The notes beneath the pieces were generated by a model. The model did not search any database. It was given only the letters and a program-made list of their open reading frames with translations, and had not been told where the DNA came from. The translations under genes and the position numbers were made by a program. 64,000 bases of DNA from Echinometra lucunter (taxonomy: Eukaryota; Echinodermata; Echinoidea; Camarodonta; Echinometridae), in contig CM057158.1 in NCBI GenBank assembly GCA_029962745.1, positions 4,310,938-4,374,937 on the forward strand, in the 5' to 3' direction. This document shows positions 1 through 10,900 of the stretch, piece by piece; position 1 is the first letter of the stretch, and each line of letters starts with the position of its first letter.

Positions 1-140
1 GGGAATGGGTAGTTTGCATCTCTTGTTTTAAAGTGAGCAATCCTTCCGCTAATTTGAATTGTTTTGTGCCGATCGGGTGCCGATCGACAAGTGTGACAAA
101 GCCCCGTTCGGCTGCGAAAGCAATCGAAGTGTTAATGCTA
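1..140. repeat. Interspersed repeat, copy 1 (unclassified)
   Basis: This stretch resembles 34225-34380 (inside DHX35 intron 4) in the same orientation. Shared blocks in order are CATCTCTTG, GAGCAATCCTTCCG, TTTGTGCC and GGCAAAGCCCC/GACAAAGCCCC. The similarity is seen directly. No terminal repeats or target duplication are visible, so the class is unknown. Confidence 0.55.
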
Positions 141-149
141 TTCAGCATA

Positions 150-213
150 ATCTCTCTGTCTCTCTCTCTCTATATATATAAATCTTCTCAACCTCACCCC
201 CCCCCCCTCCCCT

Positions 214-253
<40 letters not shown>

Positions 254-300
254 TATATGCCACTCTCCTTTCTCTCATTCTCTCTTTCTTTCTTTCTTTT
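150..300. repeat. CT-rich microsatellite with C run
   Basis: Two blocks of (CT)n, a short (TA)n and a run of C near 197-206 make a pyrimidine-rich low-complexity stretch. The 110-residue reading frame across it is Ser/Leu filler and not a gene. Confidence 0.85.
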
Positions 301-878
301 TCTTGTTCATAATGCAACCATGGTTATCTTCTTTGAATAATCATATGAATCTCATAAAAATATGATGGGATGTTTACTTTGAATTACAAAGGAGTATACC
401 TGACCAATAAATTTTTTGAAAATAAAGTTGTTCCCTTCTTTCTTCACGGAAAAGGTGAACAGGTCGTGTTTGCAGTAATCTCCTACCCCACCCCTTCCCT
501 AAAAAGGAAGGACATTTGCATTTTAAGACATCCTCTTTTTACTGTTATCAAGGAGGCTTGTGATCAATGAATCCGTATTTTCGTTTTCAAGAGGACCCTC
601 GCAGATGCAAGCTTGTATAAAACCATCGTAGGCCTAAACTCCTTGTGATATTTGAAGAAGGTCCACGCCATAAATCTATTTGAATAAAAAGAGGAAATCA
701 TGTAGCTGTTGTCATATTGACACAAAGTTCTAACTCTAACCATGCTAACATGACTTGTTTAAAGTAGAGTTCCACGCACAAAACGAAAAGGATGTGTTTG
801 AAAAAAGAAGAAAGTATGTGAAGTTTAGAAATTAGTGTGTTATTAAAGATTTTAAGCAGCATTGAATGAATAACTTAC
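301..878. other. Intronic or intergenic DNA, nothing recognised
   Basis: By context this lies in intron 2 of the minus-strand PIPOX-like gene, because the third coding exon is not found here. I see no conserved coding segment, structural RNA or transposon ends. Confidence 0.4.
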
Positions 879-3191
879 ATAATCCTTGAGTGATCTTGGG
901 ATCCCCCATTGTCATGACCCAGTTTGAATTGTTCGAGACCAAGCACTCCTATAAACAGAAACAAAAAATCAAGTATTTTGTGAATTTGAAGACATTAACG
1001 AGAAAATGTACTTTTTAACACCACACTGCACAACATCAGAGTATAATAAAGAAGTAATGTATATATCACCATTATGTTATCCGTCATCATATATTATTTT
1101 GTTCGTTCTTTATATGTATTTTCCCTTTTGTAAAGCATGCAAAGCAAATACTACATAATTGCTGAAAATAAAAGAATGAACGAAGTAATAGTAACAATAA
1201 TAATAATGATGATAATGATAATAATAATAATAATGAAAATAATAATGATACTAATAATGATTTTTCAAAAATTATATAGTGCGACTACTATATCAATAGT
1301 ACTCTATACTGCTCGGATTGAGAGTCAACGTTCACTATAAATTCCTAATCAAGTGGTAGGTGTTTGAATATTCATAACTGCTGATTAAGATCAATCATAC
1401 TTAATCGGAATTAACCTTCGCTGTGACTTTCTCCGAGCTAATTATAGCTTACATTAGTCCAAAAATAGCTATATAGATTTCAAAAAAAAAAAAAAAACAT
1501 AAGACAAACAAATATAAAATAAAGGCCATCTACATGAGAGCTAAAAAGACAATAATTTTCAGTGATACAAAATGGCTGATAGCAAAAGACAACGAATGAT
1601 ACTGGCAGCTGGCCAAGAGTTTTATAACATTATTCCCCACTTTTATTCACATTCATATTGGGGGGGGGGCGGCACTGGCTGTTATTTGGGGACTTGTTCT
1701 TGAATGAAAATATTTAAGGGAGGCGTAGAAGGAAATCGTTTATCTCCTTCCCATAGTCTCCTCAACTCTTTTCCTTTCTCTCCCTCCCTCGGTTAATTTA
1801 TCATCTTTCTCTCCCCCCCCCCCCACGACACCTTCCTCTCTCTGTGTCACACTCTCTCCCAAACTGTTTTTTCCCCCTTGGGGATACAGTGTCGAGATGT
1901 GGCTTCTTGTGCCTCTCTGGCTGCCATGCATTGAGTAAAAGGGAAAAAAAACAACAACAACAAATACCCTTGACAAACAAAACTTGTTTCTTAAATTGCT
2001 TTGACGACATGAGCGGCAGCTATAATATGAAAACATATAAGCTGATTTGATTTTCATCTACAAAATCACAGTTGCTCTGGCGCAGACTCTATCCAGGCCT
2101 TCTGATTAAATATCATCATGAAATAATTGATACAGATATGACGATTTTATACGACAGTTTAATGCCTTGTTGCTAGCTTTACCTTTTGAACACCTGGAGT
2201 GCCTTTTTTTCCATCGAACCGCTTGATAAAAGGTGTAGACTTATACATACCTCATTGGCGTAAATCCCGGGGGTGGGGGGATATATCCTCCCACTTTTTC
2301 GAGAGGGGGGATGGTGTGTACAAACATTCCCCCCCCCCCCCCAATTTTAAGGAAGAAATGATATTCGAATTAATCAGTTAGTAAAACTTTTAATAATCTG
2401 TCATAAATAACCATCTTATATTAAATTTTCTATTTGAAAATGCAATTGAAAACCATAAAAGTGGTTATTTTTTGGCTCGCTCGCTCGCTTTGCTCGCTCA
2501 TCATATTTTAGAATTTCTGTTTGAAAATGTGATAAAAAAAACCAGAAAAGTCGTTATTTTTTGGCTCGCTCACTTCGCTCGCTCATCATATTTTAGAATT
2601 TCTATTTGAAAAAGCGATTAAAAACCCGAAAAGTCATTATTTTTGGCTCGCTCGCTTCGCTCGCTCGCAGAATAAAAATTAAAACGTTTGTAAGGGGGTC
2701 TGTGCGGATGGGTGAGGGTGTGTGTTTATACTGAAGTGTGAGTTGTACAAAATCTCCAAAAAGTTGATCATCCCCCCCCCCCACTCCTCAAAGTGGATTT
2801 ACGCCGGTGACATACCTTAAAGCAAGTGGTGTAACGGCTATCTTTCTTCTTTTTCTCAATAAGATAAAAATGCTATGCTTTGGAACGGAAATTTGAGTGT
2901 AAAAATGGGAGTCTCCTCCGCGGCACATACCCACCACGCATTATATACTGAGTGCCCCCCCCCCCCCGGGAATGTACGTCGTTCGGACTTTGGAATAATC
3001 CAGGCACCTGTGTTAGGCCCTAGTTAATGCATGTCTGTTTAGCTCTGTGCACAAATATTCAAAAGTTATCAGGGTCTTCATATTTGATTATACTTACGTT
3101 TCCCCGCTCTCTTCGATAGCTGGTATACCGCTGCGCTCCCTATACCTCCACATCCAACAACTATATAGTCATACTGCTGGACCTGCGACAT
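879..3191 (-). CDS. PIPOX: PIPOX-like sarcosine/pipecolate oxidase, first two coding exons (partial)
   Basis: Coding exons on the minus strand are 3191-3098 (94 bp, starts ATG at 3191) and 948-879 (70 bp), both followed by GTAAGT donors. Joined in frame they give 54 residues. Residues 10-18 form a Rossmann FAD-binding loop (IVVGCGGIG), and the stretch from about residue 32 reads RVLGLEQF...DNGGSQDHSRI. This matches the N-terminus of human PIPOX (ILLLEQF...SSHGQSRII), a peroxisomal FAD enzyme that oxidises L-pipecolate and sarcosine. The family is about 390 aa long, so some 335 residues are missing beyond the left edge. The flavin-linking cysteine and any C-terminal peroxisome signal cannot be checked. 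A paralogous monomeric sarcosine oxidase or N-methyltryptophan oxidase of the same family is equally possible. The 2.1-kb intron holds a hAT-like element. Confidence 0.75.
1183..1262. repeat. AAT/ATG microsatellite
   Basis: Imperfect trinucleotide repeat (AATAATAATGATGATAATG pattern) in intron 1 of the PIPOX-like gene. Confidence 0.85.
2253..2809. mobile_element. Non-autonomous hAT-like element with 8-bp target duplication
   Basis: The ends are inverted: CATTGGCGTAAATCC at 2253-2267 and the complement of CACCGGCGTAAATCC at 2795-2809, two mismatches in 15. The flanks carry an exact 8-bp direct repeat, ACATACCT, at 2245-2252 and 2810-2817. An 8-bp duplication with a CA..GGCG terminus is typical of the hAT superfamily. 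The 557-bp interior has no transposase frame and contains a tandem array (2428-2669) and C/G runs just inside each end. Confidence 0.85.
2428..2669. repeat. Three ~85-bp tandem units inside the hAT-like element
   Basis: Each unit reads roughly TTTCTATTTGAAAA...GAAAAGTCGTTATTTTT, then GGCTCGCTCGC..., then TCATCATATTTTAGAA; the third lacks the last part. The GCTCGCTCGC core is unusually CpG-rich for this window. Confidence 0.8.
2831..2970 (+). mobile_element. 3' fragment of the repeat found complete at 52591-53132
   Basis: This segment is nearly identical to about 52985-53132: both run from an AACGGCT motif through CTCAATAAGATAAAAATGC, TTTGGAACGGAAATTTGAG and CCGCGGCACATACCCACC to a C-rich end closing in CCCGGG. 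Only the right part of the element is present, about 20 bp from the hAT-like element to its left. Confidence 0.8.
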
Positions 3192-4297
3192 TGTGAAGAA
3201 CTATATATAAAGTCAGAGTTGTTTGTGGAGCGGTCTTCCCGTCCCTAAGTTTCACTGGCCTTTTGACTGAATTAGTATTCGTGACATGCATTTGAGCGAA
3301 TCGTTTGGGGGTAGTGTATAATTGAATAAAGGTCAATTTAAATCAAACAGATTGCGTTTCCTTTTTTTTTTTGGGGGGGGGGGGGGTGTTGCTTGTTTGT
3401 TTTCGGTTGTTACATGTGCATTTTGAGGTCACAAGTCGTGTTTTGGTTGACGACGCAAAGGAGGGATGGGGCATTGGTGCCTATGTACTCCCTCTGGTAA
3501 GGTTATAGGCCTACGTGCAAAATATAGAAAAGCATTTCAAACGGAAATGAGTACTTTAACGCTTTAATGTGCTTCTTTCATTTATTGTTTGTATCGCGTT
3601 TGTGCAATAAAACCGAGACCATGAAAAATTCACAAAAACAATAACAACAAAATCTGATACCCCCATGCACTTACAAAATTACTCTGACAAAGGAAATCCG
3701 ATTGTTCAAACAATAATCTCTGAACTTTGTTCTAACAATGATCTTTGAACTTTAAAGTGAATACTGAATATGAACATATACATGTTACTGGAGATCTGTT
3801 TTACCATTTGGACATGTTATAGACTGATAGAGCGATCTGATTTGTCTAAAGATTTTTACATTTTCGACATTATTTTATAGATTGATCGTTATCCAGATAA
3901 TAGAGGTCTGCTCACCTTTTAAATGAGGAGGGGAAAGGGAATGTGCAAAAAGGAGACGATACGACCCCTCCTTCCACATACTCCCCTATTTGCTTTTCAC
4001 CTAGCAAGTAACATCAGTGCCCCCCCCCCCCCCCCGATGCTGTGGCCTTTTATTAGTCCGGAACGGTGGATGTCTGCGATGTCTTCTCTCTCGCTGTCTC
4101 CATAGTCTCAATGCCACGCCCACCTTTCTCACGGTTGGTTACGACAGTTTAAAGCCCCCCCCCCCCCTAAAACCCATAAATTGTATAGGACATTATTAGA
4201 TTTAGCTGGAAAATACAGTATTTACCAGTTATTCCATGTTTTCTTGAAAAATGGAATTAAGCTTAGACAACTTACCTAATCCAGGGACACGTATAAC

Positions 4298-4641
4298 AGG
4301 GGGTGTTTCATAATTCTGTTCGTCAAGTTACGAATGACTTTACGAACAACGTGAATATGGCAAGCCAATTGGGACTCTCAATCATTACAAATTGCAACAG
4401 GTAAAGGTGAAATATGCAGACTAACATTAACAATACTATTGTTTACAAACATTTTTATCGCAAAGTATACATTTTTATGGTAAAGTATAATTTTTGCCAC
4501 AATTCAATTTAGATTATGGGAAATGCAGTTACACTTTGTTAAAATGCAGGAAAAACTTTGGGCATCCCATTTGGCACTTCATATTCCAGTCGTTCATAAA
4601 GTCATGCGTAACTTTATGAACAGCTTTATGAAACACCCCCT
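4298..4641. mobile_element. Hairpin element with GGGGGTGTTTCATAA termini
   Basis: The left end AGGGGGTGTTTCATAA (4298) is mirrored by the right end TTTATGAAACACCCCCT (to 4641). The inner arms also pair: CTGTTCGTCAAGTTACG..TGACTTTACGAAC on the left, and the complement of CTGTTCATAAAGTTACG..TGACTTTATGAAC on the right. There is no coding frame, so this is a MITE of undetermined superfamily. Confidence 0.75.
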
Positions 4642-5079
4642 GGACTTCTTTTTATACCCTTTCCAGATGCATCTACAGCATAAATTGAATTATCCAGGAC
4701 TGTGACGCGGAACGCTCTTCAAAATGGGCTAAGGGAAGGCATCGCCAAGAATTAAAGGGGCAACTATGATGTTACATTACGAAGTGACATTTTTCATACC
4801 CCCCCCCCCCCCCTCAATGCCCCCGCCCTTAATTAATGCATTAATGCATTATCATCTTGCTATGGCTTATAAAACTGTTTTTGTTTTGGTATAAACCAGC
4901 CCTCCCCCTCCCGAACTCCAGATTCAATATTGGAATTATTTTTAAAATCATTGGAGGCCGATAGGCTTCATTTCGCTGACTTTCGCAATGTTCATACAAC
5001 ACGATCAGCTCTGAAGCTGCTTCAGTTCAGTGCACTCACTGTACAGCAGAGGCGGTGGAGCCGGGGGCAGGGACACACA

Positions 5080-5112
5080 ACCCCCCCCCCCCCACACACA
5101 CACACACACACA
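5080..5112. repeat. Poly-C followed by CA microsatellite
   Basis: A C run is followed directly by (CA)n. Low-complexity DNA without other signal. Confidence 0.9.
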
Positions 5113-5129
5113 TTTTTACAATCACCCCC

Positions 5130-5860
5130 AAAGTGCCCAATTACACCCATGAAAATACCCCTAAACCTGTTTAGTGCCCCCCTTTTCTTTTTAAAAGGGC
5201 CCATTTACGTTTGCCCTTTCACCTTTTAGTAAGTGCCCCTTTTCACTTCAGATAATAAGTCGTCTTTCTTAAATCCTAAAACTACCCCCTTTTACCATGT
5301 TTACACCAGATTAATGACCCTTTCCCTTTTTCTTATAGCTCTCCTTTTCCTTCTATAAAGAAATGTGATAAGTGATCCTTTTGACTGCGTACTGTCGTGC
5401 AATTGCCCTTCTGCCGAGTGCCCCCTTTCACCTCTGTTAAGTTCTTCTTTTCCATTTTGGAAAGTGCCCATTTGAAATTTGATACATGCCACAATTTACT
5501 TCTGATAACTGCCACTTTTCCTTTCTAGTATGTCCAATTTCTCCTTCTGTTAACTTGTTAAAAGTGCCACAATTACCCCTTTTTGTTTCTTGATGTGTCC
5601 CTTTTCTATTCCGGCATGTGCCCCTTTTTGATATTTGATACACACCTATTTGATTTATGATAAATTCCCCCCTTGCTTTCTAGTAAGTGGCATTTTACCT
5701 TACGATTAGCTCCCCCTCGAATCTGATAAATGCCCCTTTTCAGGGCTCCTTTTCGTTTTATGTATTTCAATTCTCCTTCCGATACTGAGTGCCCACTGAT
5801 ACAGTGTCCTTTTTACGTCTGATTAGCCCCCTTTCTTTCTTGTTCCATGCACCCCTTCTT
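5130..5860. repeat. Degenerate minisatellite, ~30-bp unit
   Basis: About twenty imperfect copies of a unit close to AAGTGCCCCTTTTCACTTCTGATA follow one another, for example near 5230, 5415, 5465, 5618 and 5733. Unit length drifts between about 25 and 40 bp and many units are eroded, suggesting an old array. Confidence 0.6.
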
Positions 5861-6689
5861 TTAATTATCTCATATACACATCTAAATGACTTAATTCAAA
5901 TTTTCAAAAATATTGAAGTAAAATTGAAATTAACATTTATTTCTTTCTCATCGGTAAACAATGTGGAAAATGAGGTATACATAATTAAGTAATAATGCAG
6001 TAAACACAGAGTACAATATGGTAAATAATTCAGAAAATAAAAGGAGGCCAACACTCGGAAAACAAAGCTTGCGTTGGGAACGCCCATATGAATACTGAGG
6101 AATATCATAGTACGATTTTCGCATCTGCAATAAGGAATCGATGATATAGGAATTAGGAGAAGTACAGTAAGTGGAGGAAAAACAATATATACCTAAATCA
6201 AAGAAGCTTCACATAAGAAATAGATTCCATTGTTACTTATTACAGCGGGAGGCACTGGGGCAGGGGGCAAGCTGAGCTAAGGGCACAACGCCCAAAAACT
6301 TCTATAAGAACGAACGGTACTCCTATAAATTGAAGCAACTAGGATTGGGGGGGGGGTCGTTATTTGAGATCGTTTGAGATCGCCTGCTACGCTTGCATGC
6401 TCGCACTTATTATGTTTCAGGCAAGGCTGTGTTGTAAAAGTGTGTTGTAACCAAAAAGTCTTTCCTATTCTATTTTCCTATATATGTCGAGATTGTACTT
6501 AATTTGAACACCCCTTTTCAGTTTGACTCCTTTTCTCTATATCGGGGATATCGGCCGTGATGAGACCTTAAAAATGCATCGAAAATTATAGCTTGGTCAA
6601 TAAGAAAAACAGCCGGGTTAAATCCAAACGAAGAGGAAGGAGAGGAAGAAGCACTAGCGTACCTGGGGGAGGGGCAGCGGGGCAGAATG

Positions 6690-6890
6690 CCCCCCCCCCC
6701 CCCCACGGGTTCCCAAACTGAAGGGGGAAGAAAAGAAAAGAAAAAAGGGAAGAGAAAAAAGGACGGAAGAAAAGAAAAGGAAAGAAAAGGGAAGAAAAAA
6801 AAGAAGAGAAAGAAGAAAAGAAAAGGAAGAGAAAAAAAAAAAGAAAGAAAGAAAGAAAAGAAAGAAAAATAAGAAAAAAAGACACAAATG
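6690..6890. repeat. C run and GAAA/GGAA purine tract
   Basis: A run of about 15 C is followed by some 170 bases that are almost purely A and G. Frames across it are Lys/Arg/Glu or Phe/Leu/Ser filler. Confidence 0.85.
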
Positions 6891-7944
6891 AGAATAGGAA
6901 AATTAAACTTATATTTTTCGGCATCGGCCTAACTTCAGACCTGTGCCAGTAGTTGGTAAATCGTGCCGTCGCGACGTCTGGAAATATGAGAAAGAATAGG
7001 AAAGGAAAAAAAAAAAAGGAGAAAAGGGAGAAAGAGAACTGTGTTCAGATGGCACTCGGTGGCAATTATCATGGTGATGAGCGGTGCACCCATGATGACA
7101 CTCTAACAGATCCATATGGGCCCACCGCACCACGTGTTTTGTTGTTTGAGCGATCGAGTCTACGTATGTCTATGGAGCCGTACATACGTACACCGACCGG
7201 CCCAAACCAAAGAATATTAATTACCAAGAAGTCTTGGTACCGAAATAAAGCACGCGTAGATATTGTAGTAATGGTAAGTGGTACACATCCATACACGTCA
7301 TCGATAACATTTACTTAGTATAATTAACTTAATTTCAAATTCCCTGTTTTTTGTGTATTAACCTATGCCCACTAGAGGGTCAAAAGCATAATAATCCCCG
7401 AAATTTACGGGTGGTCTTTAAATTTTCTTTAGCCTTCACTAAACTTCTCCAAAGTCTCAGACTATATGTAAATCACATTTGAAATAAATTCAAAGTAGTA
7501 ATAGGGGAACTATAATCAATCTTAAAATCCCTGTTTTAACCCTATTAACCCTGTTAACCCCCGTGTTAACCCCATGGATATGGCAGGTGACTCTGTCAAA
7601 AAGCAGGCGTGATCCTGGGGATTTACAGTGCCATTTATTTTTTTAAAAAATTATAATCACAGTGAATTTTTTAAAAAAAACTATCCATCCTTCTGTTCGT
7701 GCAAAATCAGGCTTCAAAAACAAAGTTTTAGATATGAAATATCAAGAAGAAATGAGACATCTTTTCACATGTATACCAATGGCGAACCTACATTTCCGAG
7801 TCGTGCTTTTAAATTTATGTCTATGCTTTTTAACACAGCCAAAATGTACTACGGAAGTAGGTGCGAGTAATTTGTCTTGTAATTTAATGTCTTTTGCCTA
7901 AACCTGTACCCTGCGTGTGCATCTGACAACCAGGCTATCATATC

Positions 7945-10900
7945 ATGGAACTGCCGTTCGGTCTGATTGGGACGATTGGAGATGATGACAATGTTTCTGT
8001 TGACTCTGAAGAAAGCAGCAGCGATGAAGAGGTATAATTACATTATTTCCCTTATTCTTTCTGTGTAATGAGAGGCCGAATTGTCAGTGAGAATTTTAGT
8101 TCAGTCCCATGTACTAATATCTATGAAAGTAATCTATTCACCTTATTTTTGCTGACAAGAACCACTTTGTGTGTGTAATAATGCAAATGCACACTCATAC
8201 ATGTGTACTCAGTTAATGAATTAACCTCATCCTGCGGAATTAATATGGGTATGGCGAAATTAAGGGCCATACCGTGGTTTAGGAAACCACTCGTTCATTT
8301 GACGCACGCACTTGTGTACAAACAAAGACTGGAGGTGGAAATAGGAAACCAATGCCATACTTGCCAACTGTCCCGTTTTAAAAATTTTTTAGAGCAGTAA
8401 AATCGGAACATTCCGATTTTTGAACCTAGACAAAAAAAATAAATCAATAAAGAAAAAAAGAGAAAAAAGTGTTTGCGCGTGTTCTATATATACGAAATGT
8501 ACAGTCATGACAGTATTGTCTATGACTTCCGGGTTTGAGCTATCGATACACGTAATGTTACAGTCCCACCACGAAACTGACCGATGGTACATGTACGGTA
8601 TGTCAAGTTTCGATCGCTCTCCCAAGTCCGCTGTGTGACTGGGTGTACACATGTGACTGCGAAAACGTGGTTCGTTCGCATGCGATGCGATGTGATGTGC
8701 ACAACGCATGTATGCACAGCACCGATCTCTATATGTGGGACATGTATTAACGCTTGCTGAGCTGTGCACGGGGTATGTGACGATCGTGGATTTAACGGGA
8801 TTATTTCGCAAAACTGGAGAGGATTTGATCAAAATGAGTGGAAAACGGTTGCAGAAATTTAAAGAGGAGTACAAACAACAATTTCCTTTCATAAAGCCAA
8901 GCACAAAAGGCGTTGAATTTGCATTTTGCATGTGTTGCCGGCAGGACATAAAAATCTCAAGTGGAGGAGCTAATGATATAACTTATATAATAAGAAGGCA
9001 TGCCGAGAAGAAAAAACACATCGACAACATGTAATTTGGTATGTTTGAGGACATGGTTGTGGTGATATCACTGAAATGTCTTTATTAATATTTCACTTTA
9101 TTTGTTTTCAGTGAAAATAAAGACAAGTGAAAGAAAGCATATTTTGAAATTGTTCAGTTTTGCAAAGTGATTTTATCAATTTTCATACAATTAGAGAGAT
9201 ATTCAACACAAGATGAACATATCTAATTTTATATTTCTAAATTTTGAGCAAATTGAGAAAAAAGAAATTCTTGCATTGAGCTGCATAGTTTAGTCACATG
9301 TTTTTCAGTATACATGTAGAGTGTCTTCTAAATTAAAGGATTATATGTATATGCAAAATAGTAATTTCATGTTGATACTTTTCCTTTGCAGCATATTTAC
9401 TCATAAATTTTTTTGAAATCTGAATTGAGTAATCTAATTAAACAAGAGATTTCCATTCTGTTGTGCACAAATTTTAAGTACATACATGTATTTGTTATTA
9501 GATTTTTAAAAAAAAAGAAAAGTAAAAATGAAATCCAAAATCTAAAGCATTTTCTCAACACCAGTCGGGTGTAGCAAGTCATGCAATATTGCTGACACTT
9601 GTATAATTTTTCTTCTACAGGTATTATGTTGTTGGAAATCAACTTTGGAGATGCTGGAAGATTTCAGGTCTCCAGTGGTCCTTGATAAGTTGTTTCTCCA
9701 TGTGTGTAGAGTGTCTATTAATATATATTACGTGATTCTGGTATCATTTTAAGCATCTAATGGCCCTCCATAGTGCTATTTTTCTTTCAGCTTCAAGGGG
9801 GCGTTGCCCCCTTGAGACCCCCATTGGGGCGCTGCCCCTGAACCACGTTGGGGGCCTAAGCGGCCCCCTGGACCCCCGGCCAAATTTGTCCCTCTTTTTA
9901 GATTTCAAATGTTGGCAAGTATGCAATGCGTGTGACTGAATAAAGCGCTGCTGTACAAAGTGAACGGTGGTTTCCTATTTCACGATAATGCCAAATTAAG
10001 TTATCACACTTCAGGAAGTGAGCCCTTTCTTTACGAATCGTTGCAAATTTATTCGGCCGCCAAAGCGTCGGTACTAGCTTGCAATGAGCTCAGAGCATGA
10101 GAGGGCAGCAAATTAAATGGCAATGGCTGGGAATAATGCCGTCAAGTTTCATATCACGGTGGACGAGAATTCTATGCTCTAAATTCAATATTTTGAGCAT
10201 GTGTAATATTAATAGCAGGAGGACACGATAGTTCAAAGCAGCATCCTAAACAACAAGCTGGTAGCCTTAGTGAAATTCTATTTTTCTTCTTTATTTGGTG
10301 TCATTTCAATTCAGTTTTAAACGATGTTGACTCACATCATAGTTTAGCAAAAGGCTGAGGGGTGCTGGCCTATTGCTGAGTAAATGTTAGTGGCTTTTGT
10401 GCAGCACTTGGTGTTTCTAAGTGTTGAGGTGTACATGTATGACAATGTCCATTACTGCACACAAAGTACAGTAATGCTGCTGTGAGTGGACTAACATCCG
10501 GGCTTTTTCCCTGTAAATGGTTAGCCTGGAAGGCTCCGTATTAAAGGAGAAGTCTTGGCGATTTCTGTAAGCATGGATCATAAAGAGAAAAAAATCAGCA
10601 GCTAGAAAATGTCTTACTTTACACGACATACCCTAGGATTACCGAGTAATCAACAATTAACTTGTATAAACAGTAGTTCTAGTACGAGCCCATTTTCATC
10701 CACAATACAGTTTGCACCCAAGCCCAGTGACTTAGCTGATGCACCGCAGGCAGGAGGCGATGCAAGCGATATGCGTGTACGACATTATGGCTCGAAGTGG
10801 TCTTCGCACACTTTCTTTAACTTCGAAAATTTATAAGTTTTGAAGTCGAATTTGTCCATTCTAATATCATTAATCCATCAGGCATACCTCTCCCTGTCCG

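Larger units (their letters stand above)
3192..7944. other. Spacer between PIPOX-like gene and DDX27, repeat-rich
   Basis: No conserved coding segment was found on either strand. The spacer holds a hairpin element (4298-4641), a degenerate C/T-rich minisatellite (about 5130-5860), a GAAA-rich purine tract (6720-6890) and many runs of 9-16 G or C. It should contain both promoters, of the minus-strand PIPOX-like gene near 3200 and of DDX27 before 7945. No TATA box at a sensible distance from either start was found. Confidence 0.55.

Noticed and set aside
3198..3210. TATATATA as TATA box of the PIPOX-like gene
   Set aside because: It lies only about 10-20 bp before the start codon, too close to leave a transcription start upstream of the ATG.
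6586..6924. 112-residue Phe/Leu/Ser-rich minus-strand frame that looks like a membrane protein
   Set aside because: It is the complement of the GAAA-rich low-complexity tract.
7540..7576. TTAACCC-like repeats resembling telomere sequence
   Set aside because: Only four irregular copies and the unit is not TTAGGG/CCCTAA; probably chance or relic TTAA-element ends.
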